The notes beneath the pieces are model-generated. The model was not told where the DNA came from. It saw only the letters and a program-made list of their open reading frames with translations, and ran no database searches. From contig OY997592.1 in NCBI GenBank assembly GCA_963921825.1, forward strand, positions 34,342,252 to 34,406,251: 64,000 nucleotides of DNA. The letters run 5' to 3'. Positions 31,972-45,238 of this stretch are shown here, piece after piece. How positions within the stretch are numbered: the stretch's first letter is position 1; every line of letters begins with the position of its first letter. Both the position numbers and the translations under genes were made by a program. The DNA comes from Erodium maritimum (Eukaryota; Streptophyta; Magnoliopsida; Geraniales; Geraniaceae).

Positions 31972-34271
31972 TTTTTTTTTTGATCAGCAAATTGTTTTTA
32001 TAAAAGCAAATTCTTCGAAGAGAAGAAAAAGCCAAGAGACAATTAAGTCCCTCCAAACACACTAGATACTAATATTCACCACACTTTTAACAAAATAAAA
32101 CCCCAAACTACTAATACTAATCCACCCTAACTTGATGTGCAAGAAAGGAAAGAAACTAACCCCACTAACTAACTTTCAAATTTTAAACCTTCCTTAATTG
32201 CCTTGTAAGGGAAGAAAGGTAACACAACACCTTAACACCATTCCCCATGTTTGAAACTTCTTTGTATTTGACAAGATCCCGGGCAAATGACACCAATAGC
32301 AACTGATATATGTGGAATTATGCAGCAAAAACCCAAGATCTCCAAAGCATCTCTTCTTCAAAATAGCTGTTGTTTTATCAGCAAAGACCCTAAGTTTCCG
32401 AGGGCCACAGGACTGAGGGGAGTCAAAAGGAGAGCCTGAATCAAAATGTGCAGCAATCAGTTTAACCCCAATCTCCAAGACCGATTACTTGTGTACTCCT
32501 CAGCAGCCCAAATAGAATTGCCACCCCTAGTGTTCTGAGAGGAATAAAACCCCCAGAACCAGTACCTAGTAAATCCTGCAAGAGAGAAAACACTGGGGGA
32601 CAGTACCAAAACAAAAGAAAATACAAAGGAAAGCTCTCAAGACCTATACAATAAAAATCTAACCACTCTCAGAACCAACACAAAGAGCAAAAGAAGTACC
32701 CACACTCAAAGGAGAAAGACAGATGACAAAAAACCCCAGCCCCAAGAAGAACCTATCCTCACAACTAAAAACAACCATAAAAGCCACCCCCAGAACCACA
32801 CCCCCTCACCCCCAAGAGGTCAAGAAACTGACCCACCAAGCTTTTTACTGCACTTCCTCCTAATGCACAACCAAGGGTTCTTCTGTCATTCTAAAAAAGA
32901 GAAGGGTCTAAATTTAATGAACAAGCTTCATTCCAAATTAAAGGTATAACTCTGAATCTTGAGGAGAATTATGTCAGGAGAGGCTATATAATTATTAAAG
33001 ACCAGATCATTCCTTGAGAGCCAAATGTGCCAAATTGTTACAAAAATTAGGATCCTCCACTGATCTGCAGACTTCATTGGACCCAGTTCCAACCAGTAGT
33101 TAATAAAGGATAGGAAATCACCAACCATTACACCCTGGATCCCCCACCACTGAAGTATTAGTGACCACAGCAGCCAAGACCTTGAACAATTCAAGAATAA
33201 GTGATTGATTTCTTCAAAATCCATGGCACAGAAGGGGCATAGAATATCATTGAGCCCCAAATTCAACCCTCTACTGTCCAGGAAAAGTTTTGTGGGGACT
33301 GCATTATGACAAGCTAGCCACACAAAGGCAGAGATTTTGGGAGGCAAAAGTGGAGACCAAAGGTATTTGCTCCAAGTTTGGTCTTGTAAATTAGAGTCCT
33401 CCAGATAATTGAACATCCTTTTAACCTTAAAGCCTGCTTCATGAATTTTCCAAGTGACCTTATCCTCCCCAGCATCTTGTAAAGAAAAAAGATTAGGCAA
33501 GTCTGATAAGATTCTGAACTGCCCTACTTCCCAACCCCTGATCTGTCTTCTGAAGTTAATTAGCCACAAGCCATTGTTCCAGAACTGGGCCACTTTCCTA
33601 TTCTTATGTATGCACAGGTGATAAAGTCTCACAAATCTTGTCTTCAGAGGGACATTAATCAACCAAATGTCTTCCCAAAAATGGACTCTCAGACCATTAG
33701 AGACAAACCATTCCAAACCAGCAAAACCAACAGCATTACAGAACCTTTGATCAGCTAACAGGGTTTGGACATGGCTAAGAAAGTTGTGATTTCCTGCTAT
33801 ATTGATTTTAGATAAATCCCAGTCTTGAATACTCCACCCATATTTTGCACAGATGAATTTTTTCCACGAGGAATTGGTTTCCAAAGCAAACCTCCACCAC
33901 CATTTAGCTAATAATGCAGAATTCATGATATGTAGGCTTTTGATGCCTAACCCCCCTTTGTCTTTTGGCTGACAGATTAGGCCCCATCTGACCTTGTGAA
34001 GAACCTTCTTAGTAACAGATCCATTCCATAAAAATCTCCTTTGCCACATTTCCATTTCCTTGAGCACCTTCTTGGGGGCTTTGTATAATGACAAATAATA
34101 CAGGGGTAAGGAAGATAAAGATGATTTTATAAGAGTAATTCTACCCCCAAAATTCAAGGTCTTAGCCTGCCACAAATTCAACTTCTTTTTGAACTTATTA
34201 ATCACAGAAGTCCAGGAGCTATACCTCCTTGGATTGGCCCCCAACTGAAAACCAAGATACTCTATAGGTAC
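31972..34271 (-). mobile_element. L1-type LINE, 3' part (zf-RVT region, 3' UTR, poly-A)
   Basis: On the minus strand the coding part (34271-32928) starts in the post-RT region (GANPRRYSSWTSVINKFKKK, LNLWQAKTLNFGGRITLIKS, LPLYYLSLYKAPKKV) and carries the zinc-binding zf-RVT segment (WSPLLPPKISAFVWLACHNA, LCPFCAMDFEEINHLFLNCS). The frame of 438 codons is open. A roughly 950-bp 3' UTR ends in poly-A, seen as T10 at 31972-31981. Together with 46515-50960 this is one LINE split by a copia insertion. The reverse transcriptase core, including the YxDD motif, is absent from both halves, so the LINE is defective. Confidence 0.85.
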
Positions 34272-35946
34272 TGTTGGGTCTCGATTGAGGGTATGAACAC
34301 ATACTTGCAGCGGAAATAACTCGAGACCATGTCATAGAACACTACCCAATATTAGATACACAAGAGAATAAACAATATGGATGTTTCCTTACCAACTAGT
34401 TCAAGAAAAGGAAGAGAACACCAAAGAAACGATGATCGGCTTGAGTCTCCAAGACGCCTACGTATCCAATTGGAATCAAAGCCACGTAGTTCTTCTTTAG
34501 ATGACTCAAGAACACAACAAGAGGGAGGAAAAGTGCCAAACTCGAAATTGTAGTGTGAGAGGGAGAGAAGTTGTGTTTCTATTCTTGTTTTGTGATTTGT
34601 TGTAGGAAAAAGATGACTTAAACCATCAACAACCATCAAGGACAAGTAAGGTGTGAAGCATGGTGTGAAGTAAGACAAGTATGGTGCTAAGTATGGAAAG
34701 ACAAGATGGGTTAGGTGGTGAATCACCAACACCTTAATCCTTGTCTTGCTTACTTAGTACTAATTAATCAAGACTTGATTAATTAGTTCCATGGGCCTTG
34801 GTTGCATGGGCCTTTCATGGGCCTCTTGGAACATGGCCCATGGCCATTCTCAACGAGGTCCCGTGACGTGCTCATCGCCTCCAAGCCTTCCATACCGGAA
34901 ATATCCAACATTATCCAACGCGATCAATCCCAAGACTCCAAGCCTTGTCTTGATCCGTAATGTCCTATTCACTTACGGGCACATGACCCAAAACCCAGTT
35001 TTGGTCATGTCCCGAGACAACTCTCTTTTGGCCATTCTCCATAAATGTGTCAATGAGTTTCACCCTTCGGTGTGACCCTTAGGTCTATGCATGTCGATAG
35101 ATCAACGTAAAATCCCATTTTACTTGATCCTATATAAGTGGCAACTAACGAGACTTTAGTATTGCCTGACACTACATAGCGAATCGAACCAATCGATTCT
35201 AACCTTTCCGTCATCCCTGTCATTATCCTTTTATCTCCGATATCCTAATTGAGATAAGGCATAGAGCCGTCATCTTATTATTCTCAATCACTGTTCCTTG
35301 ATATGTGAGATGACTGAATATATGATACCTAGTATCATGTGCATGGTCATGCTATTCTTTCAGTCACTCTCGATCAAGCGGCCGAGAACCGATATCTTTC
35401 CCATACCTCAGTATGAGGGATAAATCCCTTAGCCGTCTTTCGTGTCACTCATGCAACCCGTCTCCAAGCCAATCCTGGCCGTTATGGAAGCCCTGTTACG
35501 GACAACGTTAGGCTCAGGTCAAACTTAGTTGTTGACTGCATAGTGATCACAAAGACTCCTTGGTCTAAGGATACATGACAAGCTACGACACTGAATATGT
35601 TAATGACTCAATCTATGGCACATATTCAGTGCGGGTCGTCCAATATCATGTCCCACATGATATCTATGATCAGACTCCGGAATCCCATTCCAATGACTAA
35701 CAGAACGTAAGCCATGAAGAGCCATCTTTCATACTAGTCGCTTCTAGTGAAGCTTTATTGACTAGGGACCCATCGAGTGTGATCCATCTCGATCTATGGT
35801 TCTATTCGCATGGTGGGCATAGATCAGAAATCACATCAATATATTACTCCAACACATAAGTAATAGAAAGCCGCTTTAATCTTATTGCTAATGATGATAT
35901 ATACATTTGGACATTTATGATTGAACTACGGGCACTAAGACTAACA
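34272..35946 (-). repeat. 3' LTR of the copia element
   Basis: 1675 bp. On the plus strand it starts TGTTGGGTCTCGA and ends AAGACTAACA. It is identical in layout to the solo LTR at 27610-29297 and to the LTRs of the nested copy. On the minus strand it begins TGTTAGTCTTAGTGCCCG and ends GACCCAACA. Confidence 0.9.
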
Positions 35947-35960
35947 ATCTCCCACTTGCC

Positions 35961-38852
35961 CTAGTTCCAATCTAAACTCCAATCTATTCCCATTGACCTT
36001 ACATGCCTCTCATGTTTAGGCAACGATAGTGCCTTAGTCAACGGGTCGGCTATGTTATCATCAGTTGCAATATAGGTGATCTTCACATCGCCTCGGTTCA
36101 GTATCTCTCTGATGAGGTGATATCGCCGCAGTACATGTTTGGATTTGTTATGCGATCTGGGCTCTTTAGCTTGCGCAATAGCCCCTGTGTTGTCGCAAAA
36201 TAGGTTCACCGGGCTGGATGGGTTTTTGATTACACCCAACCCTGCCGTGAACTTCCTAATCCACACTGCCTCCTTGGCCGCCTCTGCAGCCGCTATGTAC
36301 TCGGCCTCTATCGTGGAGTCAGCGACGGTGTCTTGCTTCACGCTCTTCCAGCTAAAAGCTCCGCCATTCAGCGTGAACACATATCCTGACTGACTTCTAA
36401 AGTCATTTGTATCTTTCTGGAAACTAGCGTCTACATATCCATTAACAACTAGTTCAGAATCATCTTTTCCCCCGTACACTAGAAACGCGTCCTTAGTTCT
36501 TCTCAAATATTTGAGAATCGCTTTGACCGCTATCCAGTGTTCCTCACCAGGGTTAGACTGATGTCTTCTGGTACAACTCAAGGCATATGAGACATCCGGT
36601 CTCGTGCATATCATGGAATACATGATCGATCCTACCGCCGAAGCGTATGGGATTCGCATCATCCTTTTCAGCTCATCAGGTGTCTTAGGACACTGAGTCT
36701 TGCTGAGATGAACGCCATGACGTGCGGGTAAGAGTCCTTTCTTGGAATCATGCATTGAGAACCTACTCAATACCTTGTTCACATAGGTGCTTTGACTTAA
36801 ACCCAAGACCCTCTTGGTGCGATCTCTATATATCTTAATCCCGAAGATATAAGCAGCATCGCCTAAGTCCTTCATTGAGAAACACTTCCCTAACTAAGCT
36901 TTAGTCTCGTGCAAGGTTGGGATGTCGTTTCCAATGAGTAGTATGTCATCGACATACAACACCAGAAAGGTAATCATACCCCCATTTGCCTTCTTGTAAA
37001 CGCAAGGTTCATCTTCATTCTTGATAAAGCCAAATCCAATTACAGCTTCATCAAAACGATGGTTCCAACTCCGAGAAGCTTGTTTCAATCCATAAATGGA
37101 TTTCAACAACTTACAAATCTTTCCCTTATTCTTCGGATCGACAAAACCTTCGGGTTGAGACACATAAACGTCCTCCGACAAATTTCCGTTTAGGAAAGCG
37201 GTTTTGACATCCATTTGCCATATCTCGTAATCGTGATAAGCAGCTATGGCAAGAAGAATTCGGATAGATTTGACCATAGCCACTGGGGAAAAGGTTTCCT
37301 CATAGTCAATCCCTTGGATTTTCCTATAACCTTTCGCCACCAGTCGGGCTTTGTAGGTCTGAGGGTTGCCTTCCATGTCCATCTTCACCTTGAAGATCCA
37401 TTTGCATCCGATGGTTCTTACACCACCGATGGGATCAACCAGTTCCCAGACTTGGTTGTCCGACATGGATTGCATTTCCTCCCTCATGGCTCCCAGCCAT
37501 AACTCAGAGTCGGGTCCGTCCACAGCTTCCTGAAATGTAGCTGGATCATCGTGATCCACCACAAGCTCACCGTCACCTCCAGACACAAAGTAACCATATC
37601 TCGGAGGTGGACGACTATCCCTTTCAGATCGCCTTGGACCTTCTGGAATTGTTGCAGGAACTGGTCCTTGCTCTACGACCATCTCAGGCTCTTCTATAGG
37701 GTTGTCCAGTGGATCAGTTGGATCTGTACCACCCTGAATTTCTTCTAGATGTACAGCCCTCCCACTGACGTCTTTGGAAATAAACTCCCTTTCCATAAAG
37801 ACCCCACCACGAGCGACGAACACCGTGTTCTCGCTGGGTTTGTAGAAGTAGTACCCCATTGTTTCTTTAGGATACCCAACGAAGGTGCATTTATCAGATC
37901 TTGGTTCGAGCTTAGTCGGAACTAAACGTTTCACATAAGCCTCGCAACCCCAAATCTTCAGGAAGGACAAAACGGGCTTTCTCTCGCGCCATTTCTCAAA
38001 TGGTGTCCCTTCCACAGCCTTCGTCGGAGCCCGATTCAAAATGAATGCGGCCGTCTCCAGAGCATAACCCCAGAAAGAGATTGGGAGATCAGTCCCACTA
38101 ATCATGGACCGGACCATATCCAATAAAGTCCGATTTCTCCGTTCGGACACACCATTCAATTGTGGTGTTCCGGGAGGAGTCCATTCCGAAAGGATCCCAC
38201 TTTCTGCTAGATGATCTAAAAACTCTGTGGTCAAGTATTCTCCACCTCGATCTGATCGAAGTGCTTTAATACTTTTCCCGAGCTGGTTTTCTACTTCAGT
38301 CTTAAACTCTTTGAATTTATCAAAAGCTTCAGACTTATGTCTCATCAAATAGACATAACCATATCTACTGAAGTCGTCAGTAAATGTGATAAAGTAGCTA
38401 AAACCCCTCCTGGAAAGTGTGCTCATTGGTCCACACACATCCGAGTGTATTAGCCCCAATAAGTCACCCGCCCTTTCACCGCGACCGATGAAGGGCGCTT
38501 TAGTCAGTTTTCCCATCAAACAAGATTCGCATCTATCAATCGAATGAAATTCGAATGGACTAAGAAGTCCACACTTGTGAAGTGTTGATATGTGTTTCTC
38601 GTTTATGTGGCCTAAACGACAATGGCATAAAAGAGTTTGGTCTAAATCATTGGACTTAGACCTCTTGGTATTTACATTATATATAGAGCTTGAGGCATTG
38701 TTATCCATATCCAATATGTACAATCCTCCAACCATTTTGGCGCTAGCATAAAATATTGAAAATCCCATTTCCAACATCAAAATTGTATCCTTCCTTGTCC
38801 AACAAAGAAATAGATACAATATTCCTACTGAAAGTAGATACACAATATACAT
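35961..38852 (-). other. Pol region of the copia element (integrase, reverse transcriptase, RNase H)
   Basis: Integrase zinc-binding segment (CHCRLGHINEKHIS, CESCLMGK) and catalytic core (HSDVCGPM, TDDFSRYGYVYLMR, SDRGGEYLTTEF, GVSERRNRTLLDMVRSM) lead into reverse transcriptase (GCKWIFKVKMD, QMDVKTAFLNGNL, YVDDILLIGND) and RNase H (VNGYVDASFQKDTNDFRSQS, IEAEYIAAAEAAKEAVW). The order integrase before RT defines the copia superfamily. It is a fossil frame with few breaks. Confidence 0.9.
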
Positions 38853-38960
38853 TGTTCAAAACAAAAACTAGCCCACTTGGCAAAAGAAGACTTATGGATC
38901 ATACAGCAGTCGCCACAACTGTAGTCTTGTTGCCCACTCTGAGGTCCACCTCGTCCTTCT

Positions 38961-39968
38961 TCAAGCTTCTCCTACCTTCCAGCCACTGCACATTAGTACA
39001 AATGTGAGATTCAGCCCTGTATCCAATACCCATGAATCTTTGGAAGTAGTGAGATTTAGCTCTATAAAGAAAATACCTGATGAAGGCGCAGTCCCACCGC
39101 CCTTCTTCAGATCATCCAGAAACTTCCTGCAATCTTTCTTCCAGTGACCAGGCTGTTGACAGTAGAAGGAGACATTCTCGACATCCTTCCCCTTCCTTGA
39201 GGACTCCCCGGTCCTAGGAGGGTTAGGACGCTTCGGATGCCTCATCTTTCCTGCCAAGTGCATAGGGGCCTTGCCCTTACCACTAACAGTTCCCTTATTC
39301 TTGAAACTGTTTCCCTGTCTGACCATCAGAACATCCTTGGATCCCTGATCCTTGACGTTCTTTTCAGCAGTTACCAACATTCCATGCAACTCTGAAATGG
39401 TCTTGTCCATATCGTGCATATGATAGTTCATGACGAACGTAGCATATGAACGAGGAAGGGAACGCAGAACCACATCCGCTACCATCTCGTTCTCTATCTT
39501 AAGACCCAGTCGATTAAGATGTTCGAGATGCCCCTTCATCTTTAGGACATGAGGACCCACGGAGACTCCTGCTGACATTTTGCAGAAGAGAAGTTCATTA
39601 AGGACATTTTATCTCACGATACGTGCCCTTTCCTTGAACATACCTTTTATGATCCCCATCATAGTATAGGGGTCATCAGAGTACTCCATGAACTGGTCTT
39701 GGAGATCAGACTCCATGCAGCTCAGCATAATACATGCCACATCTATAGAATCGCTAAGGTGCTTTTGGTATGCATCCTTAACGGCCCTAATGGCATTATT
39801 AGCTGGCTCCTCAGGGATAGCCTGGTCTAGGGCATATTCTTTGCACTCGAATTTGAGGACTATCCTCAAGTTTCTGTCCCAGTCCAAGTAGTTTGTCCCA
39901 CTTAGCTTGATCCTATCAAGAATGGTTTTTATTGACAAACTACTATTGTTCGCTAAAGTACTTTCCAT
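38961..39968 (-). other. Gag region of the copia element
   Basis: Begins with a copia-type gag head (LDRIKLSGTNYLDWDRNLRI, CIMLSCMESDLQDQFMEY), continues with LGLKIENEMVADVVLRSLPR and a basic linker, and ends in a zinc-knuckle-like segment (FYCQQPGHWKKDCRKF) followed by the start of protease (WVLDTG). It encodes the capsid-like protein of the element. Fossil frame with a few breaks. Confidence 0.85.
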
Positions 39969-41516
39969 TTGATCTACACGACAAACAAAATATAATCAGT
40001 AAACTGAATAAATTTTATGAAGATCAAGTTCACACACCAACCAATTGATTCTAAACCTTTAGAACCTAAAACCAAGATCCTTGATTCACCCGATTAAGCT
40101 GAACTAATGCTCACCACTTAATCGAGCTATGTAGGTAGGACTCCATCCAATCACATCCAATGTGACTCTTGGCTAGGGTATGTACTCATGTACACGGCTT
40201 ACCCTATCTAATACCCTAGCTCAACCTCAGGCTGAGAATCGTAGTCGGGTCCACCAATTTTCAACTATGGCCCGTCACTATGTGGGTGCTCCGCTAATGC
40301 GCACGACACCTACACATGTCGTCCAAACCTACTACCCCGCTTTCCCATGGATGCTCCGCTAATGCGCACGACACCCATAGGATGGGGAGGTAGTAAGGTG
40401 TTGATAATTGGGAGGTATCGGACATGACCCGTTTTTACTTGTCCGGTTGTGTTTTAAACTTTTGGCACATCCTAGATGCGATGAGCACATCAACTACATT
40501 CCAAATGTAATGATGCCTCCAATTACATCCAATGTAATTCTACCTTCGAACCCGCCAACTACATCCAATGTAATGACGATTCTAAGGGCTCACAGACAAT
40601 GATTAAAACCAATTTTATCTTTGCATGTGAGGTGATATGCTCGGTAAATTAAGTTAAGCATGCAATTCTAAAACACATAGAAATGATCATGCAAAAACTA
40701 AACCAAGCATAAAGCGTTAAATATGTACATAATAGCCCACTAAACTAACTCCCACTAGCTTCTTGAGCTCCACCGACTCCAAGCCGATGTCAAAACCCGA
40801 GAAGCCAACAAATGACCTTTTCGCCCTTTCTTCGTCTTGAGTAAAATATTACAATTTAATACACGACTCGCAGGTCGGGAATTAATAAATATTACAAATA
40901 AGTGGTACGACGACCACACCTCGAAAAAATAATTACACGCTAACTCTAACGTCTCGCAGGCCGTGAAAAGCGATAAATAATTAAATCAAACTCGGGGCTA
41001 TTATGTACACCATGCCAACATCACATCACACATCGTGTTATCAAACAAGCATGTTATCAAACATCATGTGATTTTCCGGTTTTAATTAATTGCCAAGTTT
41101 CGAAATTTTTTGATACTCGGTTTATCGAAACCGTTCAAAATTGAAACTTTTGAACATTTGATTTTTGAGTTCATCAAGACGGTTCCAAACTCTTCATGAC
41201 TAACAAAACGGTTTAGTTCGGCATATTGACCATCCAATGGTCATGCTTGGCCTAGCTCCGTCCAACGGATCCCCGTTCGGACCCGGTTTTGGCTCCCCAA
41301 GAGTCCCGCTCCCGAGACCCGAAAAATCAAATTTTTTTCAAAAATTCCAGATTTGATAAACTTTTCAAAAATTAATTTTTCATGCATTAAACCCATAAAA
41401 AATAATTTAAAACATGTTATCAAACAATTTAGCAAATTAACATGCAAAACCGAAACTAGCAAGCAAAACCGAAAGTTCTCTTGTGAATCCCGAAGGTAGC
41501 ACGGCTCTGATACCAC
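39969..41516 (-). other. Leader of the copia element with primer-binding site
   Basis: No gene. The primer-binding site is at 41503-41515 (minus TGGTATCAGAGCC). Short repeats include a duplicated ATGCTCCGCTAATGCGCACG segment (about 40287-40385) and several copies of TACATCCAATGTAAT (40490-40575). Such a long leader is normal for this kind of copia element. Confidence 0.7.
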
Positions 41517-41876
41517 TGTTGGGTCTCGATGGAGGGTATGAACACATACTTGCAGCGGAAATAACTCGAGACCATGTCATAGAACACTACCAAATATTAG
41601 ATACACAAGAGAATAAACAATATGGATGTTTCCTTACCAACTAGTTCAAGAAAAGGTAGAGAACACCAAAGAAACGATGATTGGCTTGAGTCTCCAAGAC
41701 GCCTACGTATCCAATTGGAATCAAAGCCACGTAGTTCTTCTTTAGATGACTCAAGAACACAACAAGAGGGAAGAAAAGTGCCAAACTCGAAATTGTAGTG
41801 TGAGAGGGAGAGAAGTTGTGTTTCTATTCTTGTCTTGTGATTTGTTGTAGGGAAAAGATGACTTAAACCATCAACA

Positions 41877-44800
41877 TGTTAGTCTTAGTGCCCGTAGTTC
41901 AATCCTAAATGTCCAAATGTATATATCATCGTTAGCAATAAAATTAAAGCGGCTTTATATTACTTATGTGTTGGAGTAATATATCGATGTGTGCTCTGAT
42001 CTATGCCCACCATGCGAATAGAACCATAGATCGAGATAGATCACACTCGATGGGTCCCTAGTCAACAAAGCTTCACTAGAAGCGACTAGTATGAAAGATG
42101 GCTCTTTATGGCAATGATATAAGTCTGAAGCTTTTGATAAATTCAAAGAGTTTAAGACTATAGTAGAAAACCAGCTCGACAAAGGTATTAAGGCACTTCG
42201 ATTGGATCGAGGTGGAAAATACTTGACCACAGAGTTATTAGATCATCTAAAAGAGAATGGGATCCTTTTGGAATGGACTCCTCCTAGGTCACTGTAGTTG
42301 AAAGGTGTAGCCAAACGGAGAAATCGGACATTGTTAGACAATGGTCTGTTCCATGATTAGTTGGACTGATCTCCCAATCTCTTTTAGGGGTTTTGCTCTA
42401 GAGACGACCGCATTCATAGTGAATCGGGCTTCGACGAATGGTGTGGAAGGGATACCATTTTAAAAATGGTACGGGATGATGCCCGCTTTGTCCTTCCTAA
42501 AGATTTGTGGTTGCGAGGCTTATGTGAAACATTTGGTTTCGACTAAGCTCGAACCAAGATCTGAGATATGCACCTTCATGTGGTATCCCAAAGCAACAAG
42601 GGGATACTATTTCTACAATCCCAGTGAGAACATGATGTTCGTCGCTTGGGGTGGGGTCTTTATGGAAAAGAAGTTTTGTTTCCAAAGACGTCATTGGGAG
42701 GACTGTGCATCTCGAAGAAATTCAGGATGGTACAGATCTGTCTAAACCAATTGGCAACCCAGTAGAAAGAGCCAGAGATTGTCGTAGAGTAAGAACCAAT
42801 TCCTGTTACAATTCCGGAAGGTCCAAGGCGATTTGAAAGGATCAATCTTCCACCTCCAAGATATGGTATCCGGAGGTGACAATGAAGTCATGGTGGATCA
42901 CGATGATCCAGCCACCTTTCAGGAAGTCGTGGATGGGCCCAACTCCGAGTTATGGCTGGGAGCCATGAGGGAGGAAATGCAATCCATGTCGGACAACCGA
43001 GTCTGGGAACCGGTTGATCCCATCAATGGTGTGAGGACCATAGGATGCAAATGGATCTTCAAGGTGAAGATGGACATGGACGGCAACCCTCTGACCTACA
43101 AAGCTCAACTGGTGGCGAAAGGTTATAGGCAGATCCAATGGATTGACTATGAGAAAACCTTCTCCTTAGTGGCTATGGTCAAAATCGATCCAAATTCTTC
43201 TTGACATAACTGCGTATCATAATTACGAGATATGGCAAGTGGATGTCAAAACCGCTTTCCTAAATGGAAATTTGACTGAGTACGTTTATATGTCTCAGCC
43301 CAAAGGTTTTGACGATCCGAAGAATAAAGGAAAGATTTATAAGTTGTTGAAATCCATTTATGGATTGAAACGAACTTCTCGGAGTTGGATCCTTCGTTTT
43401 GATGAAGCTGTAATTGGATTTGGCTTAATCAAGAACGAGGATGAATCTTGCGTTTATAAGAAGGCTAGTGGGAGCAATATTACCTTTCTGGTTCTCATTG
43501 AAAACGACATCCCAACCTTGCACGAGACTAAAGCTTGGTTGAGGAAGTGTTTTTCAATCCTAAATGTCCGTAGTTCAATCCTAAATGTCCAAATGTATAT
43601 ATCATCGTTAGCAATAAAATTAAAGCGGCTTTATATTACTTATGTGTTGGAGTAATATATCGATGTGTGCTCTGATCTATGCCCACCATGCGAATAGAAC
43701 CATAGATCGAGATAGATCACACTCGATGGGTCCCTATTCAACAAAGCTTCACTAGAAGCGACTAGTATGAAAGATGGCTCTTTATGGCTTACGTTCTGTT
43801 AGTCATTGGAATGGGATTCCGGAGTCTGATCATAGATATCATGTGGGACATGATATTGGACGACCCGCCCTGAATATGTGCCATAGATTAAGTCATGAAC
43901 ATATTCAGTGTTGTAGCTTGTCATGTATCCTTAGACCAAGGAGTCTTTGTGATCGCTATGTAGTCAACAACTGAGTTTGACCTGAGCCTAACGTTGTCCG
44001 TAACAGGGCTTCCATAACGGCCAGGATTGGCTTGGGGACGGGCTACATGAGTGACACGAAAGACGGCTAAGGGATTTATCCCTCATACTAAGGTATGGGA
44101 AAGATATCGGTTCTCGGCCACTTGATCGAGAGTGACTGGAAGAATAGCATGGCCATGCACATGATACTGGGTATCATATCTTCAGTCATCTCACATATCA
44201 AGGAACGGTGATTGAGAATGATAAGGATGACGGCTCTATGCCTTATCTCAATCAGGATATCGGAGATAAAAGGATAATGACAGGGACGACGGAAAGGTTA
44301 GAATCGATAGGGTTGATTCGTTATGTAGTTTCAGGCAATACTAAAGTCTCGTTAGTTGCCAATTAAATAGGATCAAGTAAAATGGGATTTTACGTTGATC
44401 TATTGACATGCATAAACCTAAGGGTCACACCGGAGGATGAAACTCGTTGACACATTTATGGAGAATGGCCAAAAGGGAGTTGTCTCGGGACGTGATCAAA
44501 ATAGGGTTTTGAGTCATGTGCCCGTAAGTGAATAGGACTTTACGGATCAAGACAAGGCTTGGAGTCTTGGGATTGATCGCGTCGGATAATGTTGGACATT
44601 TCCGGTATGGAAGGCATGGAGGCGATGAGCGAATCACGGGACCTCGTTGGAAATGGCCACGGGCCATGTTCCAAGAGGCCCATGAAAGGCACATGCAACC
44701 AAGGCCCATGGAACTAATTAATCAAGTCTTGATTAATTAGTACTAAGTAAGCAAGACAAGGATTAAGGTGTTGGTGATTCACCACCTAACCCAATCTTGT

Positions 44801-45238
44801 CTTGCCATACTTTGTCCTATTTACACCTTACTTGACACCATACTTGTCCCATGCCTTTAGTTGGACAAGTATGGGTTTTGTTGTTTAAGTCATCTTTTTT
44901 CAACATAACAAACACAAGACAAGAATAGGAAACACATTTTCTCTCCCTCTTCCATGGCCATTTCGGGTTTGGCTAGTTTCCTCCTCCATTTTTGTGTTCT
45001 TGAGTCCTCAAAGAGAAGAACTACGTGGCTTTGATTCCCATGTGGATACGTAGGCGTCTTGGAGACTCAAGCCAATCATTCGTTAACCGGTGTTCTTGTT
45101 TTGGTAAGAACTAGTGCTGAATTTTTCTCTTGTGAATCCATTCTTTGTTAGTTGTTTGATGGTTTTAATCGTCTCTTGGTTTTCATTGATTTTCCGCTGC
45201 GAGTTGGTTCATCTCCAACCTTACCTCGAGACCCAACA
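41877..45238 (+). mobile_element. Nested copia copy of the same family, opposite orientation
   Basis: Starts TGTTAGTCTTAGTGCCCG and ends CGAGACCCAACA, with a perfect target duplication CAACA at 41872-41876 and 45239-45243. Parts: 5' LTR sequence (about 41877-42110), a pol segment (about 42112-43560) with integrase and RT wording of the same family (KSEAFDKFKEFKT, WMDVKTAFLNGNL-like, GCKWIFKVKMDMDGNP), and 3' LTR (about 43565-45238). It sits inside the 5' LTR of the element at 34272-46514, head to head. It is badly broken, with many breaks, so it probably moved with proteins supplied by other copies or decayed before being copied. Confidence 0.85.
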
